Source of the DNA: Rhineura floridana
Lineage: Eukaryota; Chordata; Lepidosauria; Squamata; Rhineuridae
Reading direction: 5' to 3'
Assembly (NCBI RefSeq): GCF_030035675.1
Contig: NC_084499.1
Span: forward strand, 19,819,953-19,883,952
DNA length: 64,000 bases
Below, piece by piece: positions 1-8,668 of this stretch (its first letter is position 1; every line of letters begins with the position of its first letter). The translations under genes and the position numbers were made by a program. The notes below the pieces were generated by a model that was not told the DNA's origin, searched no databases, and saw nothing but the letters and a program-made list of their open reading frames with translations.

Positions 1-532
1 GAAAGGTTCATTTATTCTGTTGCCTGCTTGGTCTTTTCTTTGATTGGGTGGTATTTTTAAACACAGCCGGGGAACAGATGAAAGGCGAAACAGAGGCTGA
101 TGGGGAAGTGAAGGAAAGGTGATCCCGTACAAAGGTCAACACTTCCTTTTCATAGCCATGGTGAATGACAACACAGAAATTAGCCCGGATCAGGGGCAGA
201 GGTGCACACCACCTGGTTGCAGCCAGAGAAACTGTCCGGTTTCATTTCATTCCAGCCTCGCCACCTCTTAATTGTTTCCACACTTAATATTTGCATCTTT
301 CATGCACACCCAAGAGATTGCACCTCCACAAACTGTGAGCTCAGTTTTCCCCTCCCCTCGACATTGTATTTGCAGAGTTGCACCATTACACCCAGTCCAA
401 CAAATGTGACAATTGTAAGCTACACAGCAAAGCGTCATGCTGGTGCCATATGAACAAACAAGCATGCATTCCCATAATGCAACATCATTTCTGTTAAAAA
501 AGAAAAGAAAGAACTGGTCCACATCTGCACAA
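1..532. other. Intronic DNA of CRAT, nothing recognised
   Basis: Lies inside a CRAT intron (minus-strand gene). Short frames only. No repeat family recognised. Confidence 0.5.
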
Positions 533-870
533 TACATTTAAAGCACTCTTGTACCACTTTAAAAACTTATGGCTCCCCCAATCACCCAAAAGCATCCTGG
601 GAACTGTAGTTTGTTCAGGATGCTGAGAGTTGTTAGGAGACCCTGCCCCCATTCCCCTCCCAGATCTACAATTCCCAGAGTAGTTTAACAATCAATCCCT
701 CTTCCCAGGGAATTCTGGGAGCTGTAGCTCTTCGAAGGGAACAGGGGTCTCCTAACAACTCTCAGCACCCTGAACAAACTACAGTTCCCAGGATGCTTTT
801 GGGAGAAGAAGCCATGACTGTTGAAAATGGTGCAAGAGTGCTTTAAATGTTCAGATGCATCTTTAGAAAA
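533..870. mobile_element. Palindromic MITE, family with 'ACTACAGTTCCCAGGAT' arms
   Basis: Both arms read AAGCACTCTTG(T/C)ACCA from the outside and share AGCATCCTGGGAACTGTAG and GCTGAGAGTTGTTAGGAGAC in inverted order. The arms are about 120 bp around a centre that itself contains inverted CTACAATTCCCAGA-type sequence. It is a non-autonomous DNA transposon, probably hAT-derived. Related pieces lie at 2113, 3205, 37604, 39720 and 40810. Confidence 0.75.
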
Positions 871-939
871 GGTAGCCACATTAGCAGTTTCCAAATTTCA
901 AGGGTATTTCGTAAAGGAGAGACTTGCTGAGTAAACATC

Positions 940-1090
940 CATCTAGTCCAGAATCTTGCAACCAGCAGTGGCCAATCAGAGGCTTTCAGGAAGTCCAAAA
1001 GCAGGGCGTGCAGAAAGCAGCCCCTCCTCAACCCGCCCCATTGCCTCTCAGTAGCTGAAACTCTGCAATCCACTCCATATAGCCATTGAT
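940..1090 (-). mobile_element. CR1-type LINE 3' fragment, degraded
   Basis: CCATCTAGTCCAG, CAGTGGCCAATCAGA and ATAGCCATTGATGG match, in reverse, the 3' region of the CR1-like copies at 14943 and 25795. Confidence 0.6.
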
Positions 1091-1094
1091 GGGC

Positions 1095-2112
1095 AACCTG
1101 TCTTCAAATGCCATCTCGGCCTCTGAACAGCCAAGGTGACAATTACCTTAGCTGTCCTTGCCGGTCGAGAAAATCTTGTTTGGGCAAAACGACGCCCGGA
1201 CTGGAATGCACAACCACAGGCAGCCGATACTCCAGGTACGCGGTTTTCAACCACCAGTCGGAGAGCTTGGGAGAGAACAAGAGAATGTGTGATTAGCTGA
1301 ATGTCAATTTGCGGCACCAGGCGAGCCCCAACAGAAGGTTTACTCGGGGGTTGTAGCAACAAGTGAATGGCAAGCGGGGCCAAGCTGGTAAGCCCCATCC
1401 TGACATTGTGTGCTTTGGCTTTTGCCCTGCCCTCAGGGGGTGGGGTACCTGGCTCCACCCTACTCCCTGCTCACACATTGATGCAATGTGTAAACTAAGC
1501 TTCTGAAGAGGGCAAGCGTCTTAAAAGCTTGTGTATGGGTGACACACAGGAACGTTGGAGAATTCAGATGGAAACAGAAATCGCCAGTGTTCGCTTATTC
1601 GTCCTACACTGGAATGGAAATAGATCCAGTGAACACAATCAGTATTCACTGTTGTTCTCAGTCCGCAAATGATACGTAACTGATGAATTCTTTTTTAAAA
1701 TGTACTTCCCCCCCTTTTCATCTGCACCAAAATGAATGGTGTGGAACAATGTCATTAACGACATAGTTAATTGTGCAGGAATCATAAAATTTCGCCACTG
1801 CGGACAGAGACTAATAAAGGTGTTTTCATCAGATGCCATAACTGCAGCGGAACGGAAACAGTGCAGCGTGCAACAAACACGGCAAAACGGAAACTGATGC
1901 CTTTTTTTCATCTGTAGTCACAGGCCATCTAGCCGGGTGACCGAGAATAAAACAGGCAGATTTCCCAACGCAAGATGGGTTGAGCATTAATACCTTGATC
2001 CCCACCCCAAAGTACAGCGTATTTTATGCAACCTTAAAATGTGGAGCATGGATGGAGAACAAGAGCAGAGGAATGACAATATGTTAGAATGCCACAGACA
2101 CAGGATAGATTT
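1095..2112. other. CRAT intron, no assigned feature
   Basis: I see no coding similarity and no clear repeat. A pair of similar 'GCAGGAATCATAAAATTT'-type AT-rich segments near 1690-1900 may be an old transposon. Confidence 0.4.
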
Positions 2113-2285
2113 TCAGAATGGTTTATCAATCAATCCCTCTTTCCCAAGGAGGGGAATAGGGGGTCTCCTAACAACTCTTACCACCCTTAACAAACTACAC
2201 TTCCCAGAATTCTTTGGGGAAACCACCCATGACTTTAAAGTGGCATACAAATGCTTTCAATGGATGGTGTGGCTGCGGCCTCGGT
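2113..2285. mobile_element. Half of the 'ACTACAGTTCCCAGGAT' palindromic MITE
   Basis: TCAATCCCTCTTTCCCAAGG, GGGGTCTCCTAACAACTCTT and CAAACTACACTTCCCAGAAT follow the same order as the right half of 533-870. It lies next to CRAT exon 2. Confidence 0.65.
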
Positions 2286-2436
2286 GTTTTACTCTGTCCG
2301 TGGAGGGAACAGCAGCTCCTGGGAATCGCCTCCCTCAGTTCGCTGGAAAAGTGGCACGTGAGAGCCCTACACCTTTCCAACAGCGTGTGGAGCATCATGG
2401 AGTTGTCCGTACAGTCCTCTGCCGAGAGACACCTAC

Positions 2437-2700
2437 CCAGTTCTCTTTCTTCCTGGCCCTCCTCTGCAGGCCTTTCTGGAGCCGTTCCCCGACGCCGCCC
2501 GCCTTCTGAAACTCTTGCACCAGCTCCCTGGTGTGGCCCAGTTCCTCCTCGCTAATGATGGGCTGGAGGACTGACAGGTAGTGCTCCAAAGTCTGCTGGA
2601 GCGGCGGGATGGGGAGGGTGGGGAGGCTTTCCTGGTGGGCGAGGTACCTCCCCGAGAGTTTCCCCAGAGCCACCGGCCTCAGCAAACTGGATGGCTTCGC
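2437..2700 (-). CDS. CRAT: CRAT coding exon 2
   Basis: This exon has 264 nt, or 88 codons, in phase 0 at both ends. The minus-strand acceptor is a TTTTGCAG just above 2700, and the donor GTAGGT is just below 2437. The translation carries PIPPLQQTLEHYL and a Gly-Val-Gly-Glu-Arg segment followed by a basic run, which is diagnostic of the carnitine acyltransferase N-terminal domain. Confidence 0.95.
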
Positions 2701-4682
2701 CTGCAAAAGGCAGAGAACATACACACAGTCAGGACCCTAGCAGCAAAAGGGGAAGCAGCTGCATCCCTTCCAAACTGTACCCATTTCACAGTCCTCACCA
2801 AGCTGGCCTGTCTTCGGACATCAAGAGGGGGCTCGCTAAAGAATAATTTGCCATACCTCCCCCCAAAAAATCACTGCACACAGAGAGCTAGCAATGGTGT
2901 TGGATAAGGACCCGGGAGACCAGGGTTCAAATCCCTGCTCGGCCATGAAGCTCTCTGGGTGACTTTGGGCTGGCCACTGCCTGACAGCTTGGCCTACCTC
3001 ACAGGGTTATTGTGAGGATAAAATGAAGTGAGGGAGAACTGTGTATTCCACCGTGAACGCCCTGGAGGAAAGGCAAGATATAAATGCAATAAAATAAATA
3101 AAAGCAGATGTCAAGGCAAAGGATTATAATCTAGCCTTCTCCCTTACATGCTAGGTTTCTACATGCATGGATTTTTAAAAATAAAATGGAGAAGCATTCA
3201 ATATTCCCAGAGGGGTTTAACAATCAGTCCTCTTTCCCAGGGAACTCTGGGAATCTGTAGGAATTGAGGGGAAATCTCTTAACAGCACCTGGCACAAACT
3301 ACAGTCCCCAGGATGCCTTGAGGGAAAGCCATGCCTGTTTAAAACAGTTGGAAACTGCTTGACATGTTCAGTGCAGATGCGACTTTCGTGCATGTGGATC
3401 ACACAACATCACTCTCACCAAAATGCCATCTCATTTCCCCCCTCCCCCCCCCCTTAATCTGGATTTACCACTTCTGGATTTTTTTCCTTATCAATTTTTT
3501 TTTTTGCAAAAAAAAAAGGTAAATCCTGATATGTCTATATCAATACAGATGTATATGGGACCCAGCATTTTGAGGAGGAGGACACGGCACATACCTTGCA
3601 TGAACAAGTGCCACTGAGTTCACAATAAAACACTGTGTGGAAACAGCCGAAGTCTCAACGTCACTCAATGGACAAAAGACAACCTTTCTGTTTGCTCCTT
3701 TACCATTATGATCATTGCTCCTCCACATCCCCCTGACCCCAGCCACCTGAAGGCCTTTTCCTCTGCAGCACTCTGCCCATGCTCACTTGCAGTCCTCTGT
3801 TAACGATTCACTATTGACCTAGCGCCCCTAGACAAAGTTAGGGATGGGCGAATCTGCCCATTCCGGCTTCTCATTTCCCCTGTCTTAAATGCAGTTCTCC
3901 ACATCAGTTTGTGATTATTATTATTATTTTTTAAAGTCCCCACGAAACCTCATCAGCATCTTAGCATGAACGGACACATTTCTGCATGCAGCTTTGCCTA
4001 AGTTTTGCAAAGCAATCCCCCCCCTCTTTTAATGCATATTTTGAATGTTATCTTCACCAATAGATGCCTTTCAACACTTTACCCCGGGACCTGCATTTTT
4101 GTACACGTTCCTTGCCTGGAGAATTGCACAGCCCAGCTAGCTCAGAGCTAAAAACAGCCCAAAGGCACCTCCTTCTGTCATTCCCCACTTTGAAAGCCTG
4201 GAGGATTCTCCTGCCAAAGTTTTATAAAGAGATTCTCCCTCTTACATAACTCCTCTTTCCCCCCTTCTTTCCCACACGATCTGACCAAAATCACACACAT
4301 ATCCCCAAGGAGAAGGCTGTTTTGCCAAGCCCCAAATAAACAAACAAACAAACTCTCATTGTCAGGAGAGCTGAGGGGAGAGAGAGAGAGAGAAAGAAAG
4401 GGAGAGAGAGAGGGAATGTTGCTTCTCCAAGAAAACAAGCAGCCACATTCCCAAGAGAGGAGGAGCGAAGTCTTCCCTGCCTCTTTTTCAGCAGCAGTGG
4501 AGCTTCCACAAAGCCAGATCTTGGCAATCTTCGGCAGAGGCCAGACCTGCCCATCTGCCTTTTGCTCAGCGCAAAGCAGCCTCCTCCAACCAGGGATTTT
4601 ATGCCTTGCACCCCCCTTGCAAATGCACCCCAAAAGGCAACAGAGAGCGACTCACCATAGTCCTTGCCAAGAAGGCGAGCAT
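2437..4682 (-). CDS. CRAT: Carnitine O-acetyltransferase, first two coding exons (partial gene)
   Basis: CRAT transfers acetyl groups between acetyl-CoA and carnitine in mitochondria and peroxisomes. Two minus-strand coding exons, 4682-4656 and 2700-2437, join in phase 0 to give the first 97 residues: MLAFLARTM, then AKPSSLLRP and so on. Recognisable pieces are a basic, hydrophobic N-terminus that fits a mitochondrial targeting sequence, then PIPPLQQTLEHYL and the end GVGERLQKGLQRRARKKENW. As I remember human CRAT, it begins MLAFAARTV and carries PVPPLQQSLDHYL and GVGERLQKGLERRARKTENW, so the match is close. The full protein is about 626 residues, and the catalytic His and CoA-binding regions lie left of position 1. 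I could not find exon 3 (expected to begin with LSEWWLK or similar) in 1-2436. The gene is head to head with PTPA. Confidence 0.93.
2886..3108 (+). mobile_element. MIR-like SINE (tRNA head, L2-type tail)
   Basis: Order seen: a degraded head, a B-box-like GGTTCAAATCCC, GCCATGAAGCTCTCTGGGTG, the MIR/CORE-like CCTACCTCACAGGGTTATTG with GAGGATAAAATG, then GGAGGAAAGGCAAGATATAAATG and an AATAAAATAAATAAA tail. Sister copies lie at 48930, 50730 and 60213. Confidence 0.8.
3205..3385. mobile_element. Half of the 'ACTACAGTTCCCAGGAT' palindromic MITE
   Basis: GGTTTAACAATCAGTCCTCT, CCCAGGGAACTCTGGGAA and ACTACAGTCCCCAGGATGCC followed by GCCATGCCTGTTTAAA match the right arm of the family. Confidence 0.65.
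3838..4110. mobile_element. Possible MITE fragment with 'TTAGGGATGGGCGAA' end
   Basis: AGTTAGGGATGGGCGAATCTG opens a stretch similar in style to the AT-rich element at 60470-61228, whose right end is the reverse complement (TTCACCCATCCTTA). The other boundary is not clear. Confidence 0.35.
4656..4682 (-). CDS. CRAT: CRAT coding exon 1
   Basis: On the minus strand, ATG at 4682 opens nine codons reading MLAFLARTM and ends at a GTGAGT donor (phase 0). The start was chosen because it reproduces the known CRAT N-terminus. A longer ATG-initiated frame from 4716 is in a different phase and does not resemble CRAT. Confidence 0.88.
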
Positions 4683-4985
4683 AGTTCCGCCAGTTTTGCA
4701 CCCGCACAGCCACCACCCCTTTGGCTAACAGCTAGGCCCTGCCTTGAGGACAAAGTCCTGGCAATTGGCAAGCCCACGCAGGGCAGGGATTTTCAGTGCA
4801 ACTTCAGGAGCCAGCCCTAGATGCCACCGCAAGCTGCAACAAGCATTTGCAGCTGCTGAGGGAGACGGTTGAGGAGGGGCTAACAGGCAGCCATCTTTGC
4901 AAAGGGCATGTCCCCCCCTCTGCTGAATAAAAGAAGGAAGTAGCAGAGGCTCCGCCATCTTTGGAAAGGGCAGTCTGCAACGCCC
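4683..4985 (-). promoter_or_regulatory. CRAT 5' UTR and proximal promoter candidate
   Basis: This is the sequence directly upstream of the CRAT start. On the minus strand it holds two AAGATGGC motifs (4890-4897 and 4954-4961), about 64 bp apart and embedded in similar flanks (CCATCTTTGCAAAGGGC and CCATCTTTGGAAAGGGC on the plus strand). AAGATGGC is the core of YY1 sites, typical of TATA-less housekeeping and mitochondrial gene promoters. The transcription start is not determined. Confidence 0.5.
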
Positions 4986-5137
4986 CCCCCTTTTATTTTT
5001 GCAAACTGCCGCGTAGTATTAATTCAAGGAGAGTTTATTTCTGACTATAGTTGCACTCCTGGGCAGGCTTTCCTGGAAGTAAGTCCTATTAAACACACAA
5101 CATGCATACATCAATCTCTTGAGTTATATATCTACGT

Positions 5138-5140
<3 letters not shown>

Positions 5141-5179
<39 letters not shown>
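5141..5179. repeat. (AT)n microsatellite
   Basis: About 19 uninterrupted AT units between CRAT and PTPA. Confidence 0.95.
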
Positions 5180-5183
<4 letters not shown>

Positions 5184-5229
5184 TATAATACATTGTAAAT
5201 TGTTACATATTGTAATATATTGTAATTAT

Positions 5230-5292
5230 ATATTGTCGCTGATTCATAGGGTCGCCATAAGTCGTGATCGACTTGAAGGCACATAACAACAA
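5230..5292 (+). mobile_element. BovB-type 3' tail (BovB or Sauria-type SINE remnant)
   Basis: GATTCATAGGGTCGCCATAA, GATCGACTTGAAGGCACATA and an ACAACAAAA tail are the shared 3' end of BovB and its SINE partners. It served as the landing site for the next element. Confidence 0.8.
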
Positions 5293-5305
5293 AATCAGTA
5301 GTGCA

Positions 5306-7367
5306 TTTTGGATACTGTGTTGATGAGTACATGAAACTTGTCAAGGGTTATCAATACCGTGGCACAGTATTAACCAAAATGGAGACAATAGTCAAGAAAT
5401 CAGAAGAAGGCTAGGACTGGGGAGGGCAGCTATGAGAGAACTAGAAAAGGACCTCAAATGCAAAGATGTATCACTGAACACTAAAGTCAGGATCATTCAG
5501 ACCATGGTATTCCCGATCTCTATGTATGGATGTGAAAACTGGACAGTGAAAAAAGCGGATAAGAGAAAAATCAACTCATTTGAAATGTTGTATTGGAGGA
5601 GAGCTTTGCACATACCATGGACTGCGAAAAAGACAAATAATTGGGTGTCAGAACAAATTAAACCAGAACTATCACAAGAAGCTAAAATTATGAAACTGAG
5701 GGTATCGTACTTTGTACACATAATGAGAAGACATGGCGGGTGGTCGCTGGCCAGCTCCAGGCGCTCTTGGATGAAACCGATTATCTGGATCCGTTTCAAT
5801 CCGGTTTTAGGTCCGGTTTTGGCACTGAAACAGCCTTGGTCGCCCTGTATGATGACCTTTGTCGGGAGAGGGACAGGAGGAGTGTGACTCTGTTGATTCT
5901 CCGCGATCTATCAGCGGCGTTTGATACCATCGACCATGGTATCCTTCTGGGGAGGCTCGCGGAGTTGGGAGTTGGGGGCACTGCTTGGCAGTGGCTCTGC
6001 TCCTACTTAGCGGATCGTCGCCAGAAGGTAGTGCTTGGGGAACATTACTCGACACCCTGGACTCTCCATTGTGGAGTTCCTCAGGGGTCGGTTTTGTCCC
6101 CCATGCCCTTTAATATCTACATGCAACCTCTGGGTGCGGTCATCAGGAGTTTTGGAGTGCGTTGCCATCAGTACGCTGATGACACGCAGCTCTACTTCTC
6201 CTTTTCACCTTCTTCAGGTGAGGCTGTTGATGTGCTGAACCGTTGCCTGACCGCGATAATGGACTGGATGAGAGCTAATAAACTGAAACTCAATCCAGAC
6301 AAGACTGAGACACTGTTGGTGAGCTCTTTCCCTGCCCAGATGGTGGATGTTTACCCTGTTCTAGATGGGGTTACACTCCCCTTGAAGGAACAGGTTCGTA
6401 GTTTGGGGGTCCTTTTTGACCCTTCCTTGTCGCTCGAGGCTCAAGTGGCCTCGGTGGCACGGAATGCGTTTTACCACCTTCGCTTAGTAGCCCAACTACG
6501 CCCCTATCTGGACAGTGATGATCTCGCCTCTGTTGTCCACGCTCTGGTAACTTCTAGATTGGATTACTGTAATGCGCTCTACGTAGGGCTGCCCTTGAAG
6601 ACTGTTCGGAAACTTCAGCTAGTGCAAAATGCGGCAGCCAGGTTGTTGACGAGGACCAATCGGTCCGCACATATAACACCTGTCCTGGCCCGCTTGCACT
6701 GGCTACCTATTTGTTTCCGAGCCAGATTCAAGGTCCTGTTGTTGACCTATAAAGCCTTACACTGTGTGGGACCGCAATACCTTGTGGAATGCCTCTCCCG
6801 CTATGAACCTACCCGTTCACTTCGTTCAGTATCTAAGGCCCTCCTCCGGGTACCAACTCACCAGGATGCCCGGAGGATTGTTACTAGATCTAGGGCCTTT
6901 TCTGTGGCGGCCCCCAAATTGTGGAACAGCTTACCGGAGGAGATACGCCTGGCGCCTACGGTTCTTTCTTTTAGGCGCCAGGTTAAGACCTGGCTATACT
7001 CCCAGGCATTTTAATGTTCAATGTTTTATGTTTAATGTTTTAGTTTAATGTGTTCCTTTTGCTACTAATTTTATTCTATATTGTATTTTAATCTCGTTTT
7101 GTACACCGCCCAGAGAGCTATTAGCTATGGGCGGTCTAGAAATGAAATGAAAAAAAAATGCATTAGAAAAGACAATAATGCTGGGAAAAACAGAAGGGAG
7201 TAGAAAAAGAGGAAGGCCAAACAAGAGATGGATTGACTCCATCAAGGAAGCCCCAGACCTGACCTTACAAGATCTGAACAGGGTGGTTTATAAGAGATGC
7301 TGCTGGAGGTCACGGATTCATAAGGTCGCCATAAGTCGAAATCGACTTGAAGGCACATAACAACAAC
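5306..7367 (+). mobile_element. BovB (RTE-clade) LINE, 5'-truncated, interrupted by an L2
   Basis: The 5' part (5306-5734) encodes an RTE C-terminal stretch with LNTKVRIIQTMVFPISMYGC, ENWTVKKAD and WRRALHIPWTAKKTN. The 3' part (about 7154-7367) continues ALEKTIMLGKTEG, RKRGRPNKRWIDSIKEA and ends in the BovB tail CGACTTGAAGGCACATAACA. A 13-bp target duplication AATCAGTAGTGCA flanks it (5293-5305 and 7368-7380). Both pieces hold short open frames, but the LINE is far from full length. Confidence 0.9.
5735..7153 (+). mobile_element. L2-clade LINE, 5'-truncated, nested in BovB
   Basis: A 424-codon open frame (5740-7014) covers the reverse transcriptase from VVAGQLQALLDETDYLDPFQ to the C-terminus. 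Motifs seen are LSAAFDTIDHGIL (fingers/palm A), LHCGVPQGSVLSPMPFNIYM (domain B), CHQYADDTQLYFSF (catalytic YADD), LNPDKTETLLVS, LGVLFDPSLS, SRLDYCNALYVGLPLKTVRK and LARLHWLPICFRARFKVLLL. The 3' UTR ends in the hairpin CCGCCC...GGGCGG and a short A-rich tail. It lacks the endonuclease half, so it is dead on arrival. Confidence 0.95.
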
Positions 7368-7602
7368 AATCAGTAGTGCAGTGGTGTTTGACCCCAACAC
7401 GAATCAGGAAGGCTCTGCAGGTAGGGAATGGGCGTGTTGACAGGAGAGAATAGACTTTGAGGCTCAGAGATAAGCAGGGGGGACATTGTCCTCTAGGCCA
7501 GCCTGGGTGTGTGTTTCCTGGCTGCTGGAATCAGAGGGCTCAGAGGATGCGAAATTATGCGTACTGCAGGGCTGGTGCCCTCAAAATCAGGGGTATCTTG
7601 GG

Positions 7603-7766
7603 AAGGGCCGTAGCTCTGGGGTACAGCACCTACCTTGCGTGCAGAAGGTCCCTGAGTCAATCCCCAATGGCACCTCCAGGTCAGGCTGGGAGAGACTCCT
7701 GCCCAAAACCCTGAAGAGCTGTTGCCAGATGGACCAATGCATTTGACTCAGCTTAAGGCAGATTCT
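7603..7766 (+). mobile_element. tRNA-derived SINE, family C
   Basis: Family C order, seen in many copies here: GTAGCTCAGTGGTAGAGCA-like A box, GCATGCAGAAGGTCCC, B box GGTTCAATCCC, CATCTCCAGGTAGGGCTGGG, CCTGAAACCCTGGAGAGC, GCTGCCAGTCAGTGTAGACA, TAGATGGACCAATGGTCTGA and AAGGCAGCTTCCTATGTTC. This copy keeps all of the blocks with moderate divergence. Confidence 0.85.
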
Positions 7767-7769
7767 TAT

Positions 7770-7991
7770 TTGTTGTTGTTATGTGCCTGCAAGTCGACTA
7801 CGACTTATGGCGACCCTATGAATCAGTGACCTCCAAGAGCATCTGTCATGAAGCACCCTGTTCAGATCTTGTAAGTTCAGGTCTGTGGCTTCCTTGATGG
7901 AATCAATCCATCTCTTGTTTGGCCTTCCTCTTTTTCTACTCCCTTCTGTTTTTCCAAGCATTATTATCTTTTCTAATGAATCAAAGTATGA
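7770..7991 (-). mobile_element. BovB LINE 3' end, 5'-truncated
   Basis: Minus-strand translation SLEKIIMLGKTEGSRKRGRP and NKRWIDSIKEATDLNLQDLN is followed by the CGACTTGCAGGCACATAACA tail. It is flanked by an imperfect 12-bp target duplication, GCAGATTCTTAT (7758-7769) and GCAGATGCTTAT (7992-8003), and landed in the tail of the family C SINE. Confidence 0.9.
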
Positions 7992-8003
7992 GCAGATGCT
8001 TAT

Positions 8004-8322
8004 ATTCCTGTTTAATTCAGTCCCTTTATTCAGGACCATGAGGACTAGGATCTTAGCTTATCTTTAGAGAAACGGCCATAGGCACCTGGTTGGCCACTGT
8101 GAGAACAGGATGCTGGACTAGATGGGCCACTGACCTGATCCAGCAGGCTCTTCTTATGTTCAGTGGTAGAGTATCTGCTTTGTATGCAGAAGGTCCCGGG
8201 TGTAATCTCCGGTGTCTCCAGGTGGAGCTGGCAGAGACTGGAGAGCCGCTGCCGGTCTGTGTAGACAGTACTCAGCTGGATGGACCAAGGGTCTGACTCT
8301 GTATAAGGCAGCTTCCTACAAG
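8004..8322 (+). mobile_element. Second unit of a family C SINE pair, interrupted by a CR1 3' end (8080-8160)
   Basis: The linker CAGGACCATGAGGACTAG (8031-8048) leads to the start of a SINE head (GGCCATA). It is broken by a CR1-type end (GGCCACTGTGAGAACAGGAT, CTGATCCAGCAGGCTCTTCT and TATGTTC) and resumes at AGTGGTAGAGTATCTGC. The SINE then runs to GGCAGCTTCCTAC. The PTPA promoter begins directly after it. Confidence 0.8.
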
Positions 8323-8329
8323 ACTCGTA

Positions 8330-8643
8330 ACCCGCCCCTGTGGGTTCGTCTACCTTACAGTCTATGGCGGTGCCCTTCACAGGCATGGCCGCGCGGGCGT
8401 CTTCAACGTAAGGCGGGGAAGTCCGTTTTGCCCTGGGCCAACATGGCCGCTCGACGGCGGAGAGACGCAGCAGGCGGCGGTGCCCTTTCCAAAGATGGCC
8501 GCGCCGGGTTCGTTCTTTATGTTTTTCCCCGAACCCATCGTCGTTACGTTGCCCGCCTCCAAGATGGCGGGCCGGCGGTTGTCCTGCTTTGTCAGGTGGT
8601 GAGGGGTGAAAGGCGACGGTCTCTTTTCGGCTCTGGGAAGAAG
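8330..8643 (+). promoter_or_regulatory. PTPA promoter and 5' UTR candidate, CpG-rich with repeated ATGGC motifs
   Basis: This GC- and CpG-rich block precedes PTPA. It carries a series of YY1-like motifs on the plus strand: CATGGCC near 8384, ACATGGCC near 8442, AGATGGCC near 8494 and AAGATGGC near 8561, then the start codon's own AAGATGGC at 8642. Spacing is roughly 50-80 bp and no TATA box is seen. It fits a dispersed CpG-island promoter. The exact start is unknown. Confidence 0.6.
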
Positions 8644-8668
8644 ATGGCAGAAAGCGAGCGGCAGGCCG
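8644..8668 (+). CDS. PTPA: PTPA coding exon 1
   Basis: ATG within AAGATGGCAG opens MAESERQA plus one base (phase 1), ending at the donor GTAAGG. It matches the human start MAEGERQ. The start codon itself lies in a YY1-type AAGATGGC motif. The frame stays open upstream through another ATG at 8443 (see findings). Confidence 0.9.

Noticed and set aside
1-2436. Search for CRAT exon 3
   Set aside because: No minus-strand segment encodes anything like the expected Trp-Trp-Leu-Lys region, so the exon is presumably left of the window.
4291-4716. Alternative longer CRAT start at 4716
   Set aside because: It is in a different phase from MLAFLARTM, does not resemble CRAT, and reads through the good GTGAGT donor.
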